From: a virus
Length of the DNA stretch: 26,864 bases
Reading direction: 5' to 3' (one strand)
IMG/VR virus record: IMGVR_UViG_3300021079_000028
Location: 1-26,864 of that record
The translations under genes were made by a program, and so were the position numbers. Below the pieces are notes generated by a model. It was not told the origin of the DNA, searched no databases, and saw only the letters and a program-made list of their open reading frames with translations. Below are positions 5,695 to 13,231 of the stretch, one piece after another; positions within the stretch are counted from its first letter, which is position 1; the number at the start of each line of letters is the position of its first letter.

Positions 5695-6864
5695 TCAGCG
5701 TCCAAGCGACTTCATCACGCTCGAAACGAAGTCTTCGCTCTTGGATGAATCAGCATTGCTGACTTTTCCTCCGGATGTCGTCGCCTTGGAACTGACTCCA
5801 GGCTGACTGCCGCGATACTTAGCCAGTTCGGCTTGTAGGCGCTTGTTGACCTCCACCTGAGAATACAGCAGTTCACGGTACTTGGGAGCGGCTGCGGCCC
5901 ATAGGGCGGCTTTGGCGAGGTCTTCTTCACTGTTCTCGCCGTTGAAGATCTGTCGGGCGAGATTGAGTCGGCCATTCAGTTCAGTGTTCCACTCCTCATC
6001 GTTGTCGCGAGGCTCGAAGATCTCAAGAGCGCGAGCATTCTCGCTCACCTTGGTCCAGGTCTTGGTGGCCGACTCCAAAGCGGACGCGGTATTTGCATCG
6101 CTATCCTGCCTGTACTTCGAGATAATCGCATCGTAATCGGCTTTTGCCTCGGACATCTCAGCAGACTTTTCTCCGTTGATCTCGTCGTACTTGACAATCA
6201 ATGCTCCGAGCTTCGCCTTCTTAGAAGGAGAAAGACCCTCAACAATGTCGTCGATTTGAGAGTTCCGATAATCGTTTTCGGGAGATTTGAGCAATCCGAT
6301 CAGGCGATCCCCTTCGGTCCCGACAAGCCCCTTCAACGAATCAAAAACGCCGGTGATCTTCGACTCGTACTTCTTGACGAAATCGGGATGCCGCTCGATG
6401 TCGAGCAATCGGACACGTTCGGAAAGCGCATCACGCTCCGATTGAAGAGTCTTGAACTTGGATTCAACCTCCGTGTCGGAAACCTTTCCAGCCTTGAGGT
6501 CATCAATCTGTTTGGATAGCTGCGCCTTCTCCTCCTTGATCTTGCGGAATGCGTCTGCCGCTTTCGTGGACTTGATGGATTCCGGGATGTCAGAATCAAT
6601 TTCGACGGCCTTCTCCTTGGGCTTGAACATCTGATCGATGTCCATCTCTGCGCGACTCAGTTTTTCCTGAGAGTTTGACTTTTTGCTATCGGCGGATGGG
6701 GGGGATTGCTTTTTTGCCTTGGGTTCTTCTTTGATTTCAGAAGCAACGCCATCAGCAACCGCGATGTCTTCAAGACCGCTGGCCTTGAATGCGTCGATGA
6801 ATGAGCTTCCAAAATCAGGAGGCTGTGCAGAATGGACAACGGGCGAGTTCAGTGGTTCTTCCAT
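5695..6864 (-). CDS. scaffold-like coiled-coil protein
   Basis: A 389-residue, highly charged protein with no membrane segment. The N-terminal 90 residues are low-complexity and Lys/Ser/Glu-rich. A heptad-like region (about 105-165: AADAFRKIKEEKAQLSKQID, then LKTLQ-like repeats) predicts coiled coil, a second helical region covers about 215-275, and the C-terminus (KSEDFVSSVMKSLGR) is amphipathic, as expected where scaffolds bind the capsid. A long helical acidic protein as last gene of the terminase-portal operon is a good match to a head scaffolding protein, which guides capsid assembly and then leaves. The ATG at 6864 has no Shine-Dalgarno box (AACTTTATG) and follows the previous gene by 9 nt. 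The capsid gene itself is on the other strand. Confidence 0.6.
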   Translation of the reverse strand: MEEPLNSPVVHSAQPPDFGSSFIDAFKASGLEDIAVADGVASEIKEEPKAKKQSPPSADSKKSNSQEKLSRAEMDIDQMFKPKEKAVEIDSDIPESIKSTKAADAFRKIKEEKAQLSKQIDDLKAGKVSDTEVESKFKTLQSERDALSERVRLLDIERHPDFVKKYESKITGVFDSLKGLVGTEGDRLIGLLKSPENDYRNSQIDDIVEGLSPSKKAKLGALIVKYDEINGEKSAEMSEAKADYDAIISKYRQDSDANTASALESATKTWTKVSENARALEIFEPRDNDEEWNTELNGRLNLARQIFNGENSEEDLAKAALWAAAAPKYRELLYSQVEVNKRLQAELAKYRGSQPGVSSKATTSGGKVSNADSSKSEDFVSSVMKSLGR

Positions 6865-6873
6865 AAAGTTTTG

Positions 6874-7197
6874 TTAGTTTTTATCGTCAAAGGTCGCTTC
6901 AAGTTCTTTCGTGGCATCAACTACTGACAATTTTCGCAAATTTTCAAGACAATGTGCATAACCAGCGGTGATGCCGGCGGCAAAAACAATGTCTGACTCC
7001 TTGCTACCGTGAGATGGCATTGCGATGGGCATGGACTCTGCAACGATGCGTAGAGCCATCCTGAGCACAGGATTCCGCATGATGAGCGCGAGTTCTGCCT
7101 GTTGTCCGTTGATTATCCAGTCCGCGATATTTACGTCAGGCAGTTCCAGCAAGTTCTTCGGGTTCTCTTTCGTTAAGCCGCGCATCCAGTTTATCAT
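6874..7197 (-). CDS. 107-residue hypothetical protein of the head operon
   Basis: A mostly helical soluble protein. It contains LALIMRNPVLRMALRIVAE (about 36-54) and FAAGITAGYAHCLENLRKL (about 72-90), and ends in an acidic tail. I recognise the 'NPVL..AL......S...G...GY..CL..L..L' pattern from small proteins encoded between portal and scaffold in uncultured phages but know of no function. The ATG at 7197 gives a 62-nt overlap with the preceding gene. A second ATG at 7185 would shorten the overlap only slightly. Assembly factor or minor head protein are reasonable guesses. Confidence 0.6.
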   Translation of the reverse strand: MINWMRGLTKENPKNLLELPDVNIADWIINGQQAELALIMRNPVLRMALRIVAESMPIAMPSHGSKESDIVFAAGITAGYAHCLENLRKLSVVDATKELEATFDDKN

Positions 7198-8479
7198 ATT
7201 TTGTGATCGTGTTACGTTTCAGTTTGTGTCTCTGAGGAATCGGGTCGAGAACGTCATCTAGTTTGATTGGTTTCTCGGGGGTGACGGTATCTCGTTTGGG
7301 CCGGATGACCTTGGTAATCTCCAGCATGTCGGCCAGTGGTAGCTTGATGTATCCGCAGTCAACATCGTTGATTCCATACGAAACAACGAACTGATTCTTT
7401 GAACTATCGTAGAACGCGCCGCAAGGAAAGACAACCGCAGGAAGTCCAGGCCACCAATCCTGTTGATTTGTTCCGGTAAGGATCGGAAGCGTGGTCATGC
7501 GAACGATGCGGAACGGAGCTTTGGCTTCAAAAGCGTATGCACCCATGTAATACCTACGCTTCTTGTTGATCCACGGAAGCGAGCTATGGAAGAAGGTCCA
7601 GTACAGGCCGTCCGCAAGGATAGGGTTGGAGCCGCCGCGCACTTCGCCGAACTTCCAAAGAGGATTGAACTCATCGGTCGAGTATTCCGCTTCCTTCTCT
7701 AACCGCCCATTTAGGCGCACAACGACATGAGGGTTGGAGGAATAGACCATGTGCGGAGCGTTGTCATGGACAAAGTACAGCCAGTTCTTTTCGTGACCAT
7801 CGTTCACCATCGCCTGCGACAAGTTGTTCCCGTAGACAGTATCGAATCGGCCCACGTTCAGGAACTGTTTATCAAGCAGGAACATCGCCTGATGCGCGTA
7901 CGACTTGAACGGGACAAATGTGGCGCAACTGACTCCGTACTTGTCACCAAACTTGATGACCCGAGGATCTTCAAACTGTTCGTTTGGATGCTGTGACGTG
8001 AGTTGAATCAACGCTTTCTTCGTGGCACGCAGGTCTTTGCTGAGTTCAAAGACAACGATGTCGTTCTTTTCGACGTAGACATCCTCATCCTTCTCGCGTT
8101 TATTGCGGCATCGACGAGCGAAAAGAAGGATCTTGCCATCCGGCTCTTGAATGATGGCAGGATTGAAGTAATACGTTCCAACTTCTTCGGGGAGAACAAT
8201 CTTGCCTACCTCCCAATCCACTTGTTCAGCCAGCTTTGGAACGTCATTTTTTGCGTAGCTCATAAGGAATTCAGCAGCAAATTTGATTTCATCATAAAGA
8301 GACAGCCAATGGTCGCGCTCTTCTCGAACCTCTGTCAGATGCTCTTCATTTTCAACCGCTCTCAATTCAAGTGTCTTGCGTAGATCTTCAATCTCCATCA
8401 ACAAGTCAGCTTGACCGTCTCCACCATTTGCAAATCGTTTTAGAGCCTTGATGGAAAGGCTTCGGATGATGTCTTTCAT
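7136..8479 (-). CDS. GH130-like five-bladed beta-propeller protein with N-terminal coiled coil
   Basis: A 447-residue protein. The start is taken as ATG at 8479, preceded by GGAG at good spacing; a TTG at 8497 would add six residues. Residues about 20-65 are charged and helical (coiled coil). From about 95 to 385 the motifs follow glycoside hydrolase family 130: a FNPAI strand, KILLFARR, EDPRV (about 170-174), NWLYFVHD, RGGSNPI (about 281), FFHSS, YYMGAYAFEA, VVFPCGAF (about 349) and VSYGINDVD (about 368). GH130 enzymes are mannoside phosphorylases or hydrolases. The EDPR block is kept here, but whether the enzyme is active cannot be judged. Its position beside two glycosyltransferases and two methyltransferases suggests action on, or recognition of, a sugar. 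It could equally serve as a non-catalytic sugar-binding virion protein. Confidence 0.65.
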   Translation of the reverse strand: MKDIIRSLSIKALKRFANGGDGQADLLMEIEDLRKTLELRAVENEEHLTEVREERDHWLSLYDEIKFAAEFLMSYAKNDVPKLAEQVDWEVGKIVLPEEVGTYYFNPAIIQEPDGKILLFARRCRNKREKDEDVYVEKNDIVVFELSKDLRATKKALIQLTSQHPNEQFEDPRVIKFGDKYGVSCATFVPFKSYAHQAMFLLDKQFLNVGRFDTVYGNNLSQAMVNDGHEKNWLYFVHDNAPHMVYSSNPHVVVRLNGRLEKEAEYSTDEFNPLWKFGEVRGGSNPILADGLYWTFFHSSLPWINKKRRYYMGAYAFEAKAPFRIVRMTTLPILTGTNQQDWWPGLPAVVFPCGAFYDSSKNQFVVSYGINDVDCGYIKLPLADMLEITKVIRPKRDTVTPEKPIKLDDVLDPIPQRHKLKRNTITKYDKLDARLNEREPEELAGTA

Positions 8480-8493
8480 TATGTTCGCTCCGG

Positions 8494-9093
8494 TCAATCT
8501 GGGATCTCTGTGTCCAACTGGTCTGCGACCCTTGGGATAATCGAATATGAATTCAGAAGATGACTCGATCTGAAGAAGATCAGCAAATCAATTGGCGCGG
8601 AAATTTCAACCACCGTTTCGAGCAACGTCTTCAACGCTTTTCGTCGCACAATGTACGCATGCGTGCAGAGCGGGTGGCATCGATACAGAGCATTGCCAAC
8701 CTTTTCACCGACACGGCCCTGGGTGCAGCATGACCCGACAAAAATCATGTCCCAATCTTTTGGAACTTCTTCCAGAGCGAGGTTGATGGATTCTTTCCAT
8801 CCATCCCGAAGCATCACGTCATCTTCAAATATAAGCCAATGATCATTCTCATCTGACAGTTCAAGCGCGCTCCACAGCATGATGTGCGACATCGTGCAGC
8901 CGATATGCTTTGGTCCGATATGTTCTGATCCGCTTGGGTCGTCACCTGTATACGGGATGGTTGCTTTAAGACCGGACTTTGCTCCGTTGAACCCATAGAA
9001 AAACTTGAACTCTTGGACACCATATCCCTTGAGCCTTTCACTGACGGGTCCAATCCTCTCCGACCCGCGTTGCGTTATTACAATCGGTATCAT
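8494..9093 (-). CDS. glycosyltransferase family 25-like protein
   Basis: A 199-residue protein. The start is ATG at 9093, overlapping the previous stop (ATGA at 9090-9093). A longer in-frame version reaching 9201 would run far into the upstream gene. GT25 features: N-terminal IPIVITQRGSERIGPVSERL; a middle HIGCTMSHIMLWSALE helix (about 63-78); LIFEDDVMLRDGW (about 87-99) with the metal-binding EDD; DWDMIFVGSCC; and a THAYIVRRKAL segment. GT25 enzymes transfer galactose or glucose in LPS-type glycans. Acceptor and donor are unknown. It is slightly shorter than usual for the family. It is in the middle of the head operon, between a methyltransferase and the GH130-like gene. Confidence 0.78.
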   Translation of the reverse strand: MIPIVITQRGSERIGPVSERLKGYGVQEFKFFYGFNGAKSGLKATIPYTGDDPSGSEHIGPKHIGCTMSHIMLWSALELSDENDHWLIFEDDVMLRDGWKESINLALEEVPKDWDMIFVGSCCTQGRVGEKVGNALYRCHPLCTHAYIVRRKALKTLLETVVEISAPIDLLIFFRSSHLLNSYSIIPRVADQLDTEIPD

Positions 9094-9710
9094 TTCTTGG
9101 TTTTTTGATAGATCGAGAACACGCTTTCTTTCATGTCGAAGCGGGCAGTCAGCGAGCAGTATTTCTCGGCAAACCGGATAGCGGTCTGCGTGGAATCCCA
9201 ATTCACATCATCCATGATCAGATAACCGCCGACCTTGAGCTTTGGAAGCCAGTTGACGACATCGCTGGTGGACGGCCATTCAGCATGGTTGGCGTCGATG
9301 TGGACCATATCCATATCCGGGAGCGACCTCGAAGCATCCCAAGACGACATGCGGCAGAACTGCATCTGACGAACAACCTGAGCACGGACACAGTGGCCCA
9401 CAAAAGCCTCGTAGTGGCCGTCCAGGTCCAGCTTCGACCACCATTCTTGGTTGGGGTTTGTCTCGTCATCGATGCAGTCCTCTTTTTTCCATGAGTCGAT
9501 TGCATAGACGGTTCCGCTACCGTTGAGCTTGCAGGCATAAGCCAGAGCGAGCGTTGACTTGCCCTCGAACACACCGACCTCCGCGATATGTTGAGGCTTG
9601 TGGTCGAGAACAAGGCTTCCAATCTGGAACCCCTTTTCAGGGTCGCACCATCCACCCATCTTTGGATAATGGATTGATACAAAGTCTTTTAGCAATTCAT
9701 GCGGAGTCAT
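9090..9710 (-). CDS. class I SAM-dependent methyltransferase (TylF/Methyltransf_24-like)
   Basis: A 206-residue protein. The SAM-binding motif I is AEVGVFEGKSTLALAYA (about 43-59), preceded by GFQIGSLVL. The acidic end of strand 2 is YAIDSW (about 69-74). The motif MVHIDANHAEWPSTSDVVNW (about 135-154) and then VGGYLIMDDVNW (about 160-171) fit the metal-assisted sugar or macrolide O-methyltransferase type (TylF-like, Methyltransf_24). It is therefore likely to O-methylate a sugar or related small substrate, in keeping with its glycosyltransferase neighbours. The ATG at 9710 and the stop at 9090 both form ATGA overlaps with adjacent genes. Confidence 0.78.
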   Translation of the reverse strand: MTPHELLKDFVSIHYPKMGGWCDPEKGFQIGSLVLDHKPQHIAEVGVFEGKSTLALAYACKLNGSGTVYAIDSWKKEDCIDDETNPNQEWWSKLDLDGHYEAFVGHCVRAQVVRQMQFCRMSSWDASRSLPDMDMVHIDANHAEWPSTSDVVNWLPKLKVGGYLIMDDVNWDSTQTAIRFAEKYCSLTARFDMKESVFSIYQKTKK

Positions 9711-10273
9711 AATGGATAGATATATGTTACTGATTTTCTAAACGCAGGCTCATTGAACACGCTGATCATTGTTGATCTCGGCCAACAAATAGGGTCAGAG
9801 GCGATACTCAACGGCCTGTAACCACCATCTTGGATGTCGTTTGTGTTTCCTGGATACTCGTTGACGACAAGCGCGGATTTATGCCTGGAAGAAATCGTGT
9901 CCAGAATCTTTCTACACCTCGAAAACTCAAGATGTTGCAACACGTCTTTGATATGGACCAGATCAAATGATTCGCGGATGTCTACTATTTCTCCAACGCT
10001 GATGTCTGTTCCAGCCGGCGCGCGATTCTTGGCGATTTCAACCGCAACCGCGCTGACATCGATTCCTTTGTACCTGATACCGGACAAATCAACCATCGAC
10101 ATCAACTGCCAATCTCCGCAGCCAACATCTAATATCGACTTGATTGAGTTCTCGCGGATGAACGAGTTCAGGAACTCGACGTACTTGATCGTGTTTTGTG
10201 CATGAGATCCGGGTCCAGATCCTCCGTTCCACTCATCGTTCCGATAGATTCGGTCAAAGGTATTTTGAAGCAT
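9707..10273 (-). CDS. class I SAM-dependent methyltransferase (Methyltransf_11/23-like)
   Basis: A 188-residue protein with the N-terminal signature FDRIYRNDEWNGGSGPGSHA (about 6-25), which I know from methyltransferases in glycan-modification clusters. SAM motif I is SILDVGCGDW (about 46-55), the ribose-contacting residue follows in YKGIDVS (about 68-74), and motif IV-like SFDLVHIKDVLQHLEF is at about 101-116. The target is not evident; a sugar is likely from context. It overlaps the upstream glycosyltransferase by 20 nt and the downstream methyltransferase by an ATGA. Confidence 0.78.
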   Translation of the reverse strand: MLQNTFDRIYRNDEWNGGSGPGSHAQNTIKYVEFLNSFIRENSIKSILDVGCGDWQLMSMVDLSGIRYKGIDVSAVAVEIAKNRAPAGTDISVGEIVDIRESFDLVHIKDVLQHLEFSRCRKILDTISSRHKSALVVNEYPGNTNDIQDGGYRPLSIASDPICWPRSTMISVFNEPAFRKSVTYIYPL

Positions 10274-10985
10274 ACTCGCAATAAGTGTTTTCTCGTTTCA
10301 AAATGATCTCCTCTGTCAATGAGCGCATCGTCTGGTCGTGATAGGTCCGCCACAAGTGGGCGATTGAACATCCAGTAAGAGAATGGATTCCATACCAATA
10401 CTTATTTGATTCACAATGGATGAACCCTAACATCTCAAAGTCAACAACCTTGGCTAGTCCGGGATTTTCTTGATGCAACTTCATTGGGTACTGGACCGAG
10501 ATCTCGTTCCATCCGCTGCCGTCAAACTCCTGCCACTTCTGGAGCCACTTCCATTGGAACCGGCTGTGCATCTTGGAGAACATCACCGCGTTGCACAGGC
10601 CGATGGTCGGGTCCGAACCGCAGAACTCGCGACCGATGACCGTGTCGTGATCAAGCCAATCTTTTGGAAACGGAGCGACCGTGATGGTGTCGGTGTCGGC
10701 ATAGACTCCGCCCATCGTGTACAGGACGGTGTGGCGGATCAGGTCGGCTCGATGCTGATGCTTTGGGATGTTGTTGCCGTTCCACTGTATCGGGTTGTCG
10801 ATCAGCATCACGCGGACCGGAACCTTGGCCTTGAGCTTTTCCCATTGTTCGCCGGTTGGTTCCTTAGGCGTCCAAAGAAAAACGCTCCAGTCCGGGTTGT
10901 TTACCCAAGCTGAAGCGATTGCAATCCGTTCGCAGATGTGGAATCCGTCGTCGTGAAGGCCGTGTACGAAATGTATGTTTTTCAT
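10254..10985 (-). CDS. glycosyltransferase with DXD motif (GT32-like)
   Basis: A 243-residue protein. ATG at 10985 lies two bases after the portal stop. A GTG at 10991 would add two residues and overlap it. N-terminal KNIHFVHG and VNNPDWSVFLWTP, then the block HQHRADLIRHTVLYTMGGVY (76-95) followed by ADTDT (96-100), form the family hallmark: RAD for donor binding and D97-T-D99 as the DXD metal site. This is the 'Gly_transf_sug' domain of GT32-type transferases, which use nucleotide sugars (mannose, galactose or glucose). It is the first gene of the glycan-related island, directly behind the portal gene. No membrane segment is seen, so it is probably cytoplasmic. Confidence 0.82.
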   Translation of the reverse strand: MKNIHFVHGLHDDGFHICERIAIASAWVNNPDWSVFLWTPKEPTGEQWEKLKAKVPVRVMLIDNPIQWNGNNIPKHQHRADLIRHTVLYTMGGVYADTDTITVAPFPKDWLDHDTVIGREFCGSDPTIGLCNAVMFSKMHSRFQWKWLQKWQEFDGSGWNEISVQYPMKLHQENPGLAKVVDFEMLGFIHCESNKYWYGIHSLTGCSIAHLWRTYHDQTMRSLTEEIILKRENTYCEYASKYL

Positions 10986-10987
10986 TA

Positions 10988-13231
10988 TCACCGCGCCAAG
11001 TCAGACTCGGCAGTTGCGTTCGCTCGCTGGATGTCCGCAGTCGTCTTCGCATTCCTACGGGACAAATCTGCGCTCGTCTTTGCGTTCTGTCGTTGGATGT
11101 TGGCCATCGTCTCCGCATTCTGGCGAGCAATTTTTGCTTGGATATCCGCGTTCATCACAGCGGTACGAGGGTCAGTACCCTGCTGGATGGCCTGCGCCTG
11201 CTGCATCTGCGCCTGACCCTGCTGCTGTTGCTGGATCATCTGCCCAAGCTGTTCGATGGTCTTGCCAAGCTCCTGGAGGTGCTGCGCGTATCCATCAACC
11301 TGTTGCCGGCGAGCGGGGTCAGTGGAAAGACGCTGCAAATGGTCTTGGACGTGTTGCCCGATACCCTGCATGAACAACATGATTTCCTGTGGATTGCCAC
11401 CGCTCTGGAGCGATGAAGCAGCTTGGTTTGCCGCAGCCATGTGCGTGTCGATATGGATCACGTGGTCCTGCGTGTCGGTGACAATCGGCATATTGCTCTG
11501 GTGGATGGACGCATGTTCGAGAACGGCAAGAGCGGCTTGGTCCTGGATGCGCGACGATTGAATTTGAGTTGGCAGATACCTATCCACCATCTGCTGACCA
11601 ACCTGAGCCGCGATGTAGTCCTTGAGCAGATTGATTTTGCCACCTTCAGGAAGTGCGCCAGAAAGACTGAGCAAAGAACCAAGCAACTGCTGTTTTGCAA
11701 ACTGAGAACCTTGGCCAACCGTCCGAGTAGCTTCAACGAAATCAATATCCATCATGGCTTGCACGGGAACACCGCGCTCTTTGCATCGACGCTGGAACTC
11801 GATGGCGTCCTTGTCAGACTTCGTGATTGGGTTCAGGTTGGGATTTGAAGCGCGGTTGTATCGTTCCTCAAAAAACGAATCGAGTTGGTTGTAGTACCGG
11901 CTCAACTGAGTTTTACCAATCGCAGACTGCTGCGACACCATCACGTTCACCTCGAACGCCGTCTTGGGGTTTCCCTGGGGCTTGGAGAGCGATTGCCTAT
12001 ACTGCGACAGGTTTCCTTGGAGCACGTTCTCAAGTTCCGCGTTGACCGCCATAGGCGCATCTAGGACGCCGGCGATGTTCTGCTGGATGACTTCGTAATC
12101 AGGAGGAAGAATTGCGTACGGACCCTGCTGTACCACGCTCGTCTTGCTAAGGGCATTCGCGTTGAGCGGTCGGAACAGGATCTGAGTGCGAGCGAATGCG
12201 GCATCAACCATCGCGCAACGGAGTCGGTTCTTCAACTCCATCGCCTGCAACATCTTGATTCCAAGTCCCTTGACGCCGTGATGCTCGCCGTCGCCACGGT
12301 CGTAGTACATCGGATGGATGACCTGCTCCCATCGACTGAATCGACGCAGCTTCCGGTACATGAACCCCTGGCTGTCGCGCTCATCGATGATGGCGTGACT
12401 GATCTTGCCATCGAATTCTTTGTAGAAGACATGGCACATCAACACCACCTCGGACCGCGCAGAAAACGTGATATCGTTTGAACGAAGCTGACGTTGGAAA
12501 AACTCCCAATCGTACTGCACACCAGAGCGATACGGTTCAGGCATTGCCGCACGGATACGCTGACGTACATAATCTACGTTCCATCCGGTGGCTTTTGCGG
12601 ATTCCTCGTCTTGAATCTTTTCAAACAAGTCATCTACACCCATCCGGGTACGGACAAGAGCAACCTTCCAATCGCTGACATTGGACTTGGTTCCATCAGG
12701 AACAAGCAAATCATTCGCCATGATGGCTTTGCATCGCCAATCGGTAGCGTCCTCAAAAATCAATGGACCATCTCCAACGAGAACCATCTCTCGTTGCGAC
12801 AACTGCATGATGTAATCAAAATCTTTGTCGAGCTTCTGAAGGCGGTCGAACTCTTCGGTGATGATCTTCGACCAATCCTCCCGCTTATCCATGTCGTTTC
12901 CGTAACCAGTGCGGATATTGGCATAGGTCGGAACCTCGGCGAACACGTCATAGAATGAAGCCATCGCGAGCGATAGAAACGCTTCAGACTCGCGGAAGTT
13001 CACGTTGGTTCGGAACGCTTGGTTGTTTCGACGTAGCTCCGCCGGATTGTACGGAGGATTGCCATCGACAAGTCCGCGCAGCTTGGAGCGCGTGGCATTA
13101 CGCAACTGATCGGCCATGATCAGCTTCTGGAAGATTTCGCGGGCGGAAGCCGCATCAGCAAGGCGCGTCTCAGGAGCCTTACCGTCTTCATCGATGGTTT
13201 CGAGCGGGAGTTGGACTAGGTTGCCGTACAT
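10988..13231 (-). CDS. portal protein (podovirus-type)
   Basis: A 747-residue protein that should form the 12-fold ring at the DNA entry vertex. Supporting features: its place after the terminase, the size and composition of podovirus-type portals, a central region rich in aromatic and charged residues (RSGVQYDWEFFQRQLRSNDI), GDGEHHGVKGLGIKMLQAME followed by KNR, and a later Gln-rich helical half. The last 55 residues form an 11-residue repeat (MANIQRQNAKT, SADLSRRNAKT, TADIQRANATA, plus degenerate copies before and after), predicting a long right-handed helical barrel or tube, as in portals with an extended C-terminal barrel. ATG at 13231 overlaps the upstream gene by 16 nt. Confidence 0.82.
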   Translation of the reverse strand: MYGNLVQLPLETIDEDGKAPETRLADAASAREIFQKLIMADQLRNATRSKLRGLVDGNPPYNPAELRRNNQAFRTNVNFRESEAFLSLAMASFYDVFAEVPTYANIRTGYGNDMDKREDWSKIITEEFDRLQKLDKDFDYIMQLSQREMVLVGDGPLIFEDATDWRCKAIMANDLLVPDGTKSNVSDWKVALVRTRMGVDDLFEKIQDEESAKATGWNVDYVRQRIRAAMPEPYRSGVQYDWEFFQRQLRSNDITFSARSEVVLMCHVFYKEFDGKISHAIIDERDSQGFMYRKLRRFSRWEQVIHPMYYDRGDGEHHGVKGLGIKMLQAMELKNRLRCAMVDAAFARTQILFRPLNANALSKTSVVQQGPYAILPPDYEVIQQNIAGVLDAPMAVNAELENVLQGNLSQYRQSLSKPQGNPKTAFEVNVMVSQQSAIGKTQLSRYYNQLDSFFEERYNRASNPNLNPITKSDKDAIEFQRRCKERGVPVQAMMDIDFVEATRTVGQGSQFAKQQLLGSLLSLSGALPEGGKINLLKDYIAAQVGQQMVDRYLPTQIQSSRIQDQAALAVLEHASIHQSNMPIVTDTQDHVIHIDTHMAAANQAASSLQSGGNPQEIMLFMQGIGQHVQDHLQRLSTDPARRQQVDGYAQHLQELGKTIEQLGQMIQQQQQGQAQMQQAQAIQQGTDPRTAVMNADIQAKIARQNAETMANIQRQNAKTSADLSRRNAKTTADIQRANATAESDLAR

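Noticed and set aside
8494-9201. Longer version of the GT25-like protein starting at 9201
   Set aside because: It would run 108 nt into the methyltransferase gene. The ATGA overlap at 9093 and the family's usual N-terminal strand (IPIVITQR) right after that ATG fix the start.
9105-9494. 129-codon plus-strand open frame opposite a methyltransferase
   Set aside because: The minus-strand frame carries SAM-binding motifs; the plus-strand product has none.
10919-11416. 165-codon plus-strand open frame opposite the portal 3' end
   Set aside because: Leu/Arg-rich reading of the Gln-repeat region of the portal on the other strand. No domain, no ribosome site, and it opposes the operon.
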